DNA from: Dryocosmus kuriphilus
Taxonomy: Eukaryota; Arthropoda; Insecta; Hymenoptera; Cynipidae
Direction of reading: 5' to 3'
Assembly: GCA_038277395.1 (NCBI GenBank)
Contig: CM076193.1
Coordinates: 77,352,198 to 77,416,197, forward strand
DNA: 64,000 nt
Position numbers and translations under genes: made by a program. The notes beneath the pieces are model-generated. The model was not told the origin of the DNA, did no database searches, and worked only from the letters and a program-made list of their open reading frames with translations. Shown in pieces: positions 42,421-53,300 of the stretch (position 1 is the stretch's first letter; each line of letters opens with the position of its first letter).

Positions 42421-43879
42421 CCCTTGTTCGCCTCTCGCTCGGCCTCTCTGAACGCCGCACACCTGGCAGAACCCGGCACATGGTCCGTTGTACTCCCGTC
42501 TGTCCTTTTTGCACAGAGGCAACACTTTGGATCTGCTTTACAGTTCTTTGCAAGATGTTCCCCTTCTCCACATCTCCAGCATTTGCCGGCCCTGTCCTCC
42601 TCCTTACAATCCGTGGCTATATGCCCATATCCATGGCAGCGGAAACAGCGCTTTGCCTTTACCCACAAGCGAACCCTACAATAAACCCAGCCAATCTTTA
42701 ACCGGCCAGCCTTATACAGCTTTTCAGCTGCAGTTTCACTGACCTCCACAAATGCCATCAGGCTACCACGGTATTCCGTTTTGGTGAGGTTCACCTTGAT
42801 ATCCTCCATTGCCTCTTCTCCCAGGAGATTCCGGACAGTCACCCTGACCTCCTCCGTGTCTGTAGCGGCGTCAAGATCCCTGATTTGGATCTGCGTCATA
42901 GGGGTCATCTGCCGTACTTCGCCTTCTCCCTTAACAGCCCCTTTTAGTGCTTCGCCGAATTTGACCTTGCTTTCTCCGATGCCTCTATCTCTAAGAGTAC
43001 ATGTCCCTCTCTAGTTTTCCTCATGCCTTTTATCGTGACATCGGAATCCTCAAGTTTAAACGTCGCCCTGATCTTTTTTACCATTTCGACGTAGTTTCTA
43101 CCTGCTGCCGGTTTAATTATTACCGCTTCTGATCGCACTCTTTTCTTCCTCTTCCGGTTTTTATTCACCACTCCTTTGGCGGTGGAGGTAGACTTTACCT
43201 CTACAGTAGTCACGGGGTTCTTTTTTTTCCTGCTAACTACCTCCGTCCATTTAATCGTTGACTCAACTTGGTGTTTTTTATTGGGCCTGGCATTTTCCTC
43301 ATTACTAGGGCTCAGGGTGCTCATGAGTTGCCTCTTTCTTTTAGCCTCATACCTAGGCGTATTTTCTCCTGTACGAGTCACTCTCTCTTTACTCAGAGTC
43401 TCCTTAACGCTTCGGCAATCTTCGAGCAGTCTCTCCAGTAGCGCCGTTCCTGCCTTTCTGCTGTCCGATATATGAGCCAGTACGATGAGTATTTCGTTGA
43501 TTTTTCCTGATACCTCCCTCGGCGTAGTCCTGGCTGCCACACTCTTCTTTTTCGCGGTTGCTGCCAATTCCTGGAGATTCTTCCAGAGATTCGATTCCTT
43601 TTCCTTATGCTTGGTCAACTGTATTGACAGTACCAACACCTGCTCCTTTCCATCTCGTGCGTTTTCCGCGTCGCGTGATTGGTCCCCCCCCCCCCCCCAA
43701 AAATCCGTGGGACCGGCGCCGACCACCGGGGCTTCCACCCGATCGGAATCGGCGGGGAGATTGCAACTCCCTTGAGGTAATTTGTTAGTATCACGCCCTG
43801 CCATTTTTGGTTTAAATTCGGGGTTCCTTCCCCTAGCTGGTTTTTGTCCACCCCGGGTATTTGATTTCCCCGGTGCCAT
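42402..43879 (-). pseudogene. R1-clade ORF1 (Gag-like, CCHC knuckles), copy A
   Basis: The RNA-binding ORF1 protein that coats the element's RNA. Frame 43879-42944 starts MAPGKSNTRGGQKPARGRNP and has a Lys/Arg-rich, low-complexity middle and a KGMRKTREGHVLLEIEAS region. A one-base shift near 42930 leads into 42908-42402 with IQIRDLDAATDTEEVRVTV, then CFRCHGYGHIATDC, CWRCGEGEHLAKNC and CCLCAKR knuckles. The three CCHC-type zinc knuckles and their spacing are typical of R1/TRAS ORF1. The ATG nearest the leader may instead be the MAGRD start seen in copy B (59158) and at the equivalent place here, around 43803. A frame break remains in either case. Confidence 0.85.
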
Positions 43880-43967
43880 CCATATCTGGAAAGCGTTCCC
43901 CTATCCGCAACCTGGGGAGGCGCCCGATGGGGGACCAGCAAACCCCACACGGGAGAATTATTGACAC

Positions 43968-44289
43968 TAGACGCATTGTATGTAGCAATACTAACACACA
44001 ATTACGATTAGAATCAGTAACTAGAATTACTGGAAGAAATTGTAAGATATATAACGAATTAGACAGCTTAAAATTAAATTTCCAGACTAAAGACTATTAC
44101 ACAGAAACCTTTAATGTTGCGTATCAATTTAACTTTAACTCACAAGATATAAAAAAATTGAAGAAAAAATTATTAGATTACCCAAACGAATTTCTAATAA
44201 TACATAACTTAAGAGAAGCTCGTTTAAGTCTAGATGACACTGAAAATATGTTAAACAACATCGCCACACATAGATGTGCTAAAACATAG
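43968..44289 (+). pseudogene. Errantivirus-like envelope, C-terminal part
   Basis: The frame after the duplication contains CSNTNTQLRLESVTRITGRN and a C-terminal segment ending NIATHRCAKT. It continues the envelope part at 38880-40096. No clear transmembrane segment is seen in the remaining frame, so the C-terminus may have decayed. The polypurine tract follows about 250 bp downstream. Confidence 0.6.
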
Positions 44290-44548
44290 TCAGATACCTC
44301 TGTGGAATGGTTACACTATATAGAGTACACATCGATTATTGTAATTTCTTTATATCTTACTTATAATACAGGATTGTTATAATGTATTACCAAATGTATA
44401 CCTAGGAAAATATGATTATTCTACGTTAAAACACGAGTAGAAACACCTACCCTACAAGTAGAAGCACCACCTGCAATTGAACATACTCAAGAACTTAGAA
44501 ACCGACAATTCAAAATTTAAAAGACTAAACTTAATCTAAAAAGGGGGT

Positions 44549-44690
44549 TGTTAGGAAACCAGAGTCCACTCCCCACCCATAGGCTAACTGGGCTATATAT
44601 GTAAAGGCTCTGCCCAAGCCTCGCCAGTTCCTCTCTTGTACTCTTACTGAATAAACGTGCGTAAGTCAATTGTTTGACTTACGCTTAACA
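44549..44690 (+). repeat. 3' LTR of the errantivirus-like element (142 bp)
   Basis: Starts TGTTAGGAAACC and ends ACGCTTAACA, with matching TGTTA/TAACA tips. A purine tract AAAAAGGGGG lies immediately before it. It contains TATATATGTAAA (44593-44604, TATA-like) and GAATAAA (44649-44655, polyadenylation-like). The 5' partner is not in the window. Confidence 0.75.
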
Positions 44691-44699
44691 AAAAATATT

Positions 44700-45095
44700 A
44701 TTAAAGAGTATTTTCGGCATAACAATGTCATTTACCAGAAACTTTGACTAAAATTTATGAAAATCACAAGAAAATTTTTCTTTTAATTTTGAAAATGCTC
44801 TAAATTTTTTAATTTGGTTGGATGAACCTGACTAACGAAGTTTATCTTAGTTTTGGGTCTCCAAAAAAGTGTATTGAAGGCTGATTTGATTTGACAAATT
44901 CTTCAAAAGTTAGCGTGGTAACAAATTTCAGGTAACCAAACAGATATACATACATACAGACAGAGAGACGTTGACAAAATTGTATGATTTTCGGACTCTG
45001 TGAGTTCTGAAACGTAAAGATCCGTTGAAAACTGGAGATTGAAAATTTGGACGATTCTATTACACTCTCATGAATGAGAATGTGAAAATATAATC
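44700..45095 (+). repeat. LINE/SINE-type 3' tail, second copy type
   Basis: Ends in CTCTCATGAATGAGAATGTGAAAATA (about 45064-45090), a short stem-loop followed by an A-rich tail. Upstream it has CAGATATACATACATACAGACAGAGAGACG (about 44940-44968) and GGACTCTGTGAGTTCTGAAACG. The terminal hairpin corresponds to that at 20623-20648. Confidence 0.5.
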
Positions 45096-45386
45096 GCTGG
45101 CTGCTCATCAAGAAAGCGGAGATTGTCTAAAACAACAAATTGCGTTATGCATAAACTATTAACTAACTTACCGTTACATTGTGACCATTCGATGTTACTT
45201 AATAACAAATGGTAAACTAAGATGTCATAAATTACCAACTTCCCCATGTATTCTTTTCCGCTGTCCTATTTTTAAATTGAAGAAGATATTTTGTTGCAAT
45301 TTTCAAAATCGATAAAAAAAATATCAGCGCACCGTTATGCCACAGCACTGACTTAAAGTCCCGGTGTAATAATTCTTCTTCTTTCT

Positions 45387-46066
45387 AAATCTGAAATAGT
45401 GAAAATTTCACTAGCTGAATTAGTAATTGAATGATTCTCTGCTGAAATCGTGATTTTTTAGCTCTTCACTATTTAATTAGCGGACTTTTACTGTAAAAAT
45501 AGTGATGGTTTCACTATTTTCAATTAGTGAATTTTAATCACTATTATTTAGTAATTTTATTCACTATTTCATTAGTGAAATCAAGATAGACGCCATGATT
45601 ACGTGATGATGCCTAAGCACAGGCGCAGTTCGTTTGATCGTCGTGTAACTTTCGACTTCGAGGTTAAGATTCATCGCGTGTGTGCGTAGACGGAAAATTG
45701 GAAAGTTAAATTAAGGGCTTTTTTCAGTAAGTACAATATTCACATAAACCAAAATCTGACCTACCCAATCGTGCAAATAAATAAGAATGCAAATCCGATC
45801 AATAAGTAAAAAAAAAATACTTTTTCACTGCGCAATTAGTGACTTTTAACTATTTAATTAGTGATTTCAACTATTAAATAGCAGATACTTTACTTCCGAA
45901 ACCACTATTTGCTGAGTGAAATTTCATTAATTTATTTAGTGGAATATTTTCAATAATTGAATTAGTAGTTTTTCACAAATTCGTAGTGATCGGCTCCTCA
46001 CTAATTCAGTTAGTGAAGTTCCACTATCAAATAGTGATATTTCACTATGTCAGATTTAGAGAGTTC
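45387..46066. mobile_element. MITE packed with TTCACTA/TAGTGAA motifs (about 0.68 kb)
   Basis: Ends TCTAAATCTGAAATAGTGAAAATTTCACT (45387-) and, on the minus strand, TCTAAATCTGACATAGTGAAA. Roughly twenty TAGTGAA, TTCACTA or AATTAGTGA motifs in both orientations fill the outer thirds (45395-45595 and 45825-46050). The centre (45600-45820) is free of them. Dense subterminal short motifs are typical of transposase-binding ends. Confidence 0.6.
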
Positions 46067-46573
46067 CTTCTTTTTAATCTAAAATTGAATTTCATATCAC
46101 TATCCAAAGCTGATTCGTGGTCGAAAGTGAGAAATTCTATCAATGTGACACGGTTCACTTTCGACTAAATTTTCTTGAAACTGAAAGACCTTTTCCAATC
46201 AAACTTTTTTCGTTTTATAATTCAGCAATACTTCACTCGGAGATGAAATTTTGTTTTCTCTTTAAATTGTAATTTCGACTTTAGGGAATGTTTTTTCTCT
46301 CTCTCATAAAACACAATTTCGATCATTTACAATGTTGATGAAAAATTATTTGTTCAATTAAGTTTTTCACAATTCTCTATCATCAAAACAATCATCGGAT
46401 AATTGACTATACCCAGATAGCAAGCGTGCGGGGCACATTGCATGCGAGGCACGCCATGCGTGCCAAAATACAACGTTATCGCTCACACATCGTGCAGGCA
46501 CATGTGTGCGAGGCATATGAGTCGCATATTGTGATAGGTGAATTTTTGAATAATAATAATATAAATTACACAG

Positions 46574-47200
46574 GTCCACAAAAAAAAATGAAAAAATGGC
46601 TCCAAAAACCAGACTAACCTTATTATATGTTTTCGGGATCGCTGAATCCGAATCCGGGCTCAGTTTTGCTCCATCGCGTCAGGTTTTTGAGAAATTTGAT
46701 GTTTTTGGAAATTTCTTTGAAACAACGTAGGGCGCCATCATGAAGTTCTAGAGACTTTGAATATATCTTAAATTAAATTTTGAATCTTTTTATTTAAGAT
46801 ACTTATATCTAAACAAATTTTTCCGTCGCCTGTCTTGAGTGGTAATAGGTTTCTGCGGCGCGCGCGCTACACTTCGCCACTCGGGTAGTGAGCAGGTACG
46901 CGCGGGCAGTAAAATCCCATTACCGATCAAGATAGACGACCGAAAATTTTTTTTAGATATAAGTATTTTGAAGAAGAAGGTTCAAAATTTAATTTGAGGC
47001 CTATTAGAAGTCTCTAGCACTTCATGATGGCGACCTACGTTGTTTCAAAGAAATTTCCAAAAAAAATATCAGTTTTCTCAAAAAAGCTGACATGATGGAG
47101 CAAAACTGAGCCCGGATTCGGATTCAGCGACCCCAAAACTATATAATAAGGTTGGTCTGATTGCTGGAACCATTTTTTCATTTTTTTTTTGTTGAACTTT
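46574..47200. mobile_element. Foldback element, arms about 280 bp
   Basis: The left arm (46574-46850) and right arm (46917-47200) are inverted copies. Landmarks are ACCTTATTATATGTTTTCGGGATCGCTGAATCCGAATCC, GGCGCCATCATGAAGT and AGATACTTATATCTAAA. The centre is a short GC-rich segment with GGCGCGCGCGC (about 46857-46910). No coding region. Confidence 0.8.
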
Positions 47201-47239
47201 GTTATTATTATTGTGAAAATACTACAAATTTCAACCATT

Positions 47240-48020
47240 TTCCTACTATTAAAAGATGTAAAAGATAAATTTTAATTTTGAAAACATATTTGTATTTTTA
47301 TTTAACCGATAATTTATAAATTACCAAAAAGGAAAACAAATTTTTTGCTATGCTTGCCTGTACAATACCGACGACGGCTTTTTTATGTAATAGAAATATC
47401 TTAGAATGTAAAAAGTTGATGGTTTGATTCTTTGCCAATGTATGCATTGAGAAACTTACCTTTAAATATATTCAGCAGGAAGAAAAAGTTTTTTTTCACT
47501 AAAAATAGTGATAGTTGTGGTGAAACCTGTTATTCTTTGACATTTTGCTGAGAAATAGGACGATTCAGTGTATTTTGCACGTTTTGCACACGTTTTGTTT
47601 TGAGGTTAGAGTTTGATCGCGTGTTATCGACCAAAATGGTAGAGCTACTATCATGAAGTATTATAAGGAGCTCTCACTTTAATATAAGGGATGCACCCAC
47701 TTATTTCATTTGATATTGTAGAATTTACAATAACAAAAACTAGCACTTCTTACGGAAAAATTTGAAGCTATCGCAGCCACAGGATTAGGTGTGCGCATTT
47801 TGACTGTGGTGTCTGCTATAATGCATTAGCAGTCATGTTTATAACCTCCAAACTTATGTTGCAACGCATTCCCGAAAGAGGAGCTAGTATTCGTTATTTT
47901 AAATTCTGCGCTAGCAGCTAGAATAACTGGGAGTAGAATGTTGATAGAGGGAAGATTTTGAATCCTCATTAGGTTTTTAACGTCTGGCATGTAATATAAG
48001 TGAAAAATAATGTAACGCTT
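47240..48020. other. Gene-free AT-rich region
   Basis: I see no gene or clear repeat. One phrase, ACTAAAAATAGTGATAG (about 47498), recalls the motif of the 45387-46066 element. Confidence 0.5.
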
Positions 48021-48025
48021 CCAAA

Positions 48026-48786
48026 CCATCACCATTTAATTCAAAAAATTTTTTTTAAAAAAATTGTGTCGTTTCGTCATTTTTACAAAGACCTCATCAG
48101 AATTCCTTAGTAGCTAAGTTTCTTCGATAAATATAATTATATCATTGTAAAAATAATCCATAGAGTTTCATCGATTGACGAGTTTGTTGCTGAGATTAAC
48201 ATCGTGGTCGAAATTTGTAATAAATAAAGATGAAATTTAAAAAGTTTATTGTTTGAAAAATTGTAGCTGTCGGTTTATGGTTGGGTTTTTCATCTTGGTA
48301 TCCAGTCTGGTTATAATGTTTGTATGAATGTTGGCAAATAAAAATTTCTAGAGTTATACATTGTTTTGGAAAATTTTTTTTGAAAAAGTTACATTTTTTA
48401 TTAAATTCATTGAGGAGTAAGGTAAATTTTTCAAAAAAAATTGTCCAAAACAATGTATAACTCTAGAAATTTTTATTTGACAACATTCATACAAACAATA
48501 ACCAGACTGGGTACCAAGATGAAAATCCCAACCATAAACCGACAGCTACAATTTTTCAAACAATAAACTTTTTAAATTTCATCTTTATTCATTACAAATT
48601 TCGACCACGATGTTAATCTCAGCAACAAACTCGTCAATCGATGAAACTCTATGGATTATTTTTACAATGACATAATTATATTTATCGAAGAAACTTAGTT
48701 ACTAAGGAATTCTGATGAAGTCATTGTACCAATGACGAAACGTCAAAATTTTTTGAAAAAAATTTTTTGAATTAAATGGTGATGGT
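48026..48786. mobile_element. Near-perfect foldback element (about 0.76 kb)
   Basis: Arms 48026-48400 and 48415-48786 are inverted copies over their whole length with few differences. The outermost bases are ACCATCACCATTTAATTCAAAAAA, and the loop is only about 15 bp. Internal GACGAAACGTCAAAA-like and AACATTCATACAAACAATAACCAGAC segments serve as landmarks. No open frame of note. Confidence 0.85.
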
Positions 48787-48789
48787 CTA

Positions 48790-50150
48790 CAGGCGTGGGA
48801 GTAGAATTTTTTGGAATGGTCGATAGAGACAGAGCACCTTACAATATTTCGAGGTTAATATCCAAGCATTTGTCAACTATTTTCTTGGTTGCTCTGATTG
48901 TGAAGCTTCAGCTTTTAGTGTTTATAAAGTGTTACTATTCAAATATATTGCTACATCGTAATGCAAGTTCTGTTCCCCGCGAGCAACCATGTTTTTTTTT
49001 TTATGCTGCAGCGATACTGTACCCGCGGTGGACGTTTTCTTTGCCAATAAGATCTAATTTTCATGCTGTAAGTATTTCAGTTAATATTACAAACGTTACA
49101 TTCCTGCCAGCGAGTCCTTTACTCTTTAGTTGTCAAAACAGTTTTCTGCATAATTTTCCTTTTAAAACGTAAGCTTTCAAGATTTGAGTTCATAGCACGC
49201 GATTTTTTTTTTTTTTTAACAAAATAATTATTTCATGCAACGAAGAATTCAAATGATTAAAGAATAGCAATGTTATTTGCAAATTGACCGCTGCCCCAGC
49301 GGCCGGTCTCCCCCGGTTGAGGCCTACCCTATATGTATATTGTACAAAATGTAATATAAAATCTAGAAGCGTTAAGGGTTAAATAATTCTGTAACAAATT
49401 CGTTAAAATAGTTTATTTTACAGTTTAAGACAAAAGATTCTTTATTTATCTTGTAATGTCTTATGTTTGGTTCATACCGGAAACAATGGCAAATGTATCA
49501 AATTCTACAATAATTTAGGCATTTTTAAAGCGGTCTAGGTATGCTTGAATTAATTATTTTGTCTCAAATTTTAAATTGTGTGTTTTCAAAAACCTTCATT
49601 ATAAAACTTTCAATGCGTTCGTCAGTGATCGATTCTCATTTAAAGTTTTTTTTTCCCTTGAAAAGGACGTATTAGCACTGTGTTACAATGACACGCCTCC
49701 AATTTTCAGCACGCTCTTCGCTTCAAACGTCGAGTACCGTATGTTATCGATGACACGGACTTGATAATTTGCAAAACCATTTGTAATAATAACGTCGGCT
49801 TCCAAATCATAGAGCAGCGTAATCTATTGTGCAATAAAATATTGGATAGTTAACTAAAGGGCAGGAAATACCTTTTCACTATAAATATAAGTTATATATT
49901 TGAGTTATCTTCTTTGTATATTATTATTATGGGCCCACTTCCTCCCACAGGTACTCATGACCCGGTACTTCGCTACCAAACACGGTCGCGAACGCGGCAA
50001 GTGCTTAGTAGATTCGTTTGTGTCAGATGCGGTTTCAAAAATTATTCTGCTTCCGCATTCGTCAAATAATTAAAATAATCCTGCTCTGGACCATGAAGCA
50101 TCGCAGCTTTTGCTCAGGCGTAAAGTGATGCCTGAAGTATGAGGTGTTTT
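48790..50150. other. Gene-free region
   Basis: AT-rich DNA with no recognised element. A short GC-rich patch GCTGCCCCAGCGGCCGGTCTCCCCCGG lies at about 49292-49318. An open frame at 48795-49172 (125 codons) has no homology that I recognise and ends in low-complexity sequence. Confidence 0.5.
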
Positions 50151-50152
50151 TC

Positions 50153-50209
50153 TGAATTGAGGAAAGTCACAAATGTCTCAAACAGACGCCTGAAGAACCA
50201 TTGCTCGTT

Positions 50210-50252
<43 letters not shown>

Positions 50253-50306
50253 GAACAATGCTCCCTTACAGGCAACATTATCAGAGACATTTGTCCTCAA
50301 TTCTTT
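50153..50306. repeat. Inverted repeat with a 39-nt poly-T centre
   Basis: Arms about 50153-50210 and 50250-50306 pair as inverted copies (GAATTGAGGA, CAAATGTCTC, CATTG(C/T)TCGTT) around T39 (50211-50249). It could be a small foldback element or a duplicated retroelement tail. Confidence 0.65.
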
Positions 50307-53300
50307 TTTAGTGTTATAAATTTCAAGCGATATTGCTTATCCCAGGTGCCAAGGGGGCAAAAGCACTCCCCAAAGAGAGAGATAGCGAGAGAAAGAAAGT
50401 CACAGACATACCTGGGAATGGAAACCAGAGCATTCGTCAAGATTTTTTAAACCGGCATCTGAGACAAACGACTCAATTAATATATTAATATTTCGAGCGG
50501 CGTACAACACACACAACTTCACAAACGTACACGGACATACACGACACGATATCGAACATAATAATAACAATGAATAACGAGTTATAACAAAAACAAATAA
50601 AAGTCACAAGACATTATAATAAAACTAAATAAAACTCTGTCAAAAAATTTTTTAAAAATATTAAAAATGCATAATGTGGGGTTGTCAAAATTTAAAGTGT
50701 ACGTGGGATAGCCTTTTTTACAGAAGACGATTAGCCGCTAGCGTTGGTAACGCCCATAAAACTCCGGACGATGCCGCAGGTGTTAAGCAATATCGCCTTC
50801 TGTATAAAATGTAAAAATTTCCCAGCTCCCAGGTCTTCCAAGTGCTGGATGCATCTCACGTGAACGTTTCCTGTGGAGGAGATTACTACCGGGTGAAGGG
50901 TGACCTTCTTCACCCTCCACATGGCCATGATCTCCTGCCGCAACTCCGCATACTTCTGGATCTTCTCAGTGTATCGAAGTTGGATATTGTGGTTTAAGGG
51001 AACACTAATGTCAATAATTCTAACATATTGCTCATGTTTGTTCCACCAGAGGACGTCTGGGCGATTATGCCTGACCCGGTGGTCTGTTAGGATAGTCCTG
51101 TCCCAGTAGAGGAGATGACGTTCGTTCTCTAGTACTCTTACAGGGGAGTATTTATAATAAGGCTTACGTTCCTCTAGCAAACCAAGATTTAGAGCAATCT
51201 GTTGGTGGATAATCCCTGCAGCATCATTGTGTCTGCGGGTGTATTCTTGCGAGGCAAGCATCGTTCAGTCATCAGTGATGTGCTCGATTGTCTCATTTGG
51301 ATTACCACAGAGGCGGCATTTATCAATGACCGCCTTAAAATTGAGGACATGCTTTTGGTAGTTCCTCGTGTTCATTACTCCATCTTGGATAGCAATAACG
51401 AACCCCTCCGTTTCCGGAAAGAGTTCTCCCCGCTTTAGCCAGAGGTTTGAAGCATTAGTATCTACGCATGGAAGATCTATTATTTGAGGGTGCTTTCCAT
51501 GCAGTTGCTTACCACGCCATTGAGCATTAAGTTGTTCAACAGTTAGGTGTCCGATGTTTTGGTAATCAGCAACTGCAAGCTTAAGAGGGGTGTACAGGTC
51601 TACTCTACAGATGTAGTCGTAGAGCGGGATATTCGTCCTGTTGAGGAAGTATTCGCGTAGCTGTGTAACCTGTGAGTCACAAAGCCGTCGAACGTCCAAA
51701 ACCCCTCTACCCCTAAGCTTGCGCGGTAGGACTATTCTCTCCACAGCCGTCCTCTCGTGATGCATCTGATGCTCAGACATTTTCACGCGGATGATTCGCT
51801 TTAAAGCCTCAAGATCTGTTTCAGACCACAATAATAACCCAAAGAAGTATGTTAGGAGAGGGATAGCAAAGGTGTTAATTGCTTTGGTGATGTTCTTAGC
51901 AGTGAGACCGGTAGACATGATCGAACTCAGTCGTCTCGAAAAGGAAGTCTTAAGTGCCTTTTTCATTGCAGACAGGAGTGGTCCTCTTGCCTGCAATATA
52001 CCGAGATACCTATACGACTCCCCAACAATCATCGTCTGTATTAGATCATGATCATCCGCCTCCAGTGGTGCGATCATCTCTCCACGAGATAAATGCAGTT
52101 TCCTGCATTTATCCAGGCCCAGATTCATCCTGATGTCGCTGAAAGACTGCAGTAAGATGTTGAGAGAGTCTTGCAGCTTGGACTCTGAGCCAGCATAAAT
52201 CTTAAGGTCATCCATATAAAGGAGTGAGTGAGTGAGCTGAGATTCAGACACTCCCGCCATAATATTGCACCCATAGGACGTGGTGTTAAGTGTCCTGCTT
52301 AAAGGGTTTAAGGCTAAACAGAACCATAATGAACTGAAACAGTCACCTTGGAAGATACCTCGTTTAATTGACAAGGACTGAGTGTCCCTCGCGGCTTCAC
52401 CACTAAAACACCTGATTTTCGTGCACCAGGTGCTCATTGCGTGATCCAGAAGTTGAATCACACGTGGACAGATCTTATATATCCTTAGGACCTCAAGCAA
52501 ATAGTCGTGGGGCACCGAGGGAAAAGCCTCTTTATAGTCAATGTAGGCCATGTGCAAATTACGTTGGTGGTGCTTCGCATGCAACACGGCCACAGTGTTA
52601 ATTGTAACCAAGTCCTTGCAACCACGGGAGCCTCGACAGCAACCCTTTTGTTCTTGTATGAGGACGTTGTTCTCCTCGCAATGTTTATAGATGCCTTCGG
52701 ATATAATAGCCGTGAGACACTTGTAGAGTGTGGAAAGGCAGGCAATTGGTCGATAGTCTTTAGGACTATTAGGATCTGGTTTTTTTGGTATCATATACGT
52801 GACTCCCTCTGTCATGAAGGAAGGCATAAGTTCCGGATTGTCTAGAAGGGCCTGAAAAGCGCCTGCAAGGGCGGGGTGCAAAGCCACCAGATACTTGTAC
52901 CAGAAACTGTGCACCCCGTCTGGACCAGCCGCCTTCCAGTTCTTTGCCCTCTTTAGGATGCGAGTTACCTCAGAAGCTGTGATAGATAGGTCATCCATCG
53001 CAGGCAGTTCTAAAACTCTGTCCTTTTCGAGGCCAAGCCACGACGGGTCCAGATCACTTGACACACGATTACCCCAGATACCTGACCAATATCCAGCCAT
53101 CTCCTCAGCACTTGGGGGTTCACTGGCATTATTAATTTCCCCATCAGAAAGTTTACGGTAAAATTTCTTTTCATTCTGTAGGAAGGTCTTTTGTTGTCAT
53201 AACCTCTCGCGGTAGACCGCTTGAAGCGTCGCAGACGTGCTGACAGGACCATGAGCCTTTGTCTAAAGTGGTCAATTACTTCGTCCAGATCTTTAGATAT

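Larger units (their letters stand above)
40111..43953 (-). mobile_element. R1-clade non-LTR retrotransposon, copy A
   Basis: Minus-strand element with a 14-bp target duplication (AGAATTATTGACAC) on both sides. It ends in a poly-A tail, seen as a T run at 40111-40147. The 5' end reads CCCGTGTGGGGTTTGCTGG. Order: 5' untranslated region, ORF1 with CCHC knuckles (43879-42402), endonuclease (42525-41815), N-terminal reverse transcriptase region, a deletion near 41108, then the C-terminal domain (40947-40519). The palm part of the reverse transcriptase is absent. Copy B at 59009-61735 is the same family by its 5' leader and ORF1 start. Confidence 0.9.
37680..44690 (+). mobile_element. Errantivirus-like (Gypsy with envelope) LTR element, 3' half
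   Basis: The order integrase (37680-38850), envelope (38880-40100 and 43968-44289), polypurine tract (44541-44547) and 3' LTR (44549-44690) is that of insect errantiviruses. Gag, protease, reverse transcriptase and 5' LTR are missing. R1-clade copy A (40111-43953) interrupts the envelope with a 14-bp duplication. The coding parts carry stops, frameshifts and a deletion. Confidence 0.82.

Noticed and set aside
41072..43475. Several plus-strand frames of 80-170 codons, rich in Leu, Ser and Cys
   Set aside because: All are antisense shadows of ORF1, endonuclease and reverse transcriptase of the minus-strand R1-clade element.
43968..44289. Independent host gene downstream of the R1-clade insertion
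   Set aside because: It joins the envelope fragment at 38880-40096 through the 14-bp duplication and is followed by a polypurine tract and LTR.
44549..44690. Matching 5' LTR upstream of 37680
   Set aside because: No copy of TGTTAGGAAACC was found between 35000 and 38000; the element is 5'-truncated.
48795..49172. 125-codon plus-strand frame
   Set aside because: Begins at the edge of a foldback element and shows no recognisable family.
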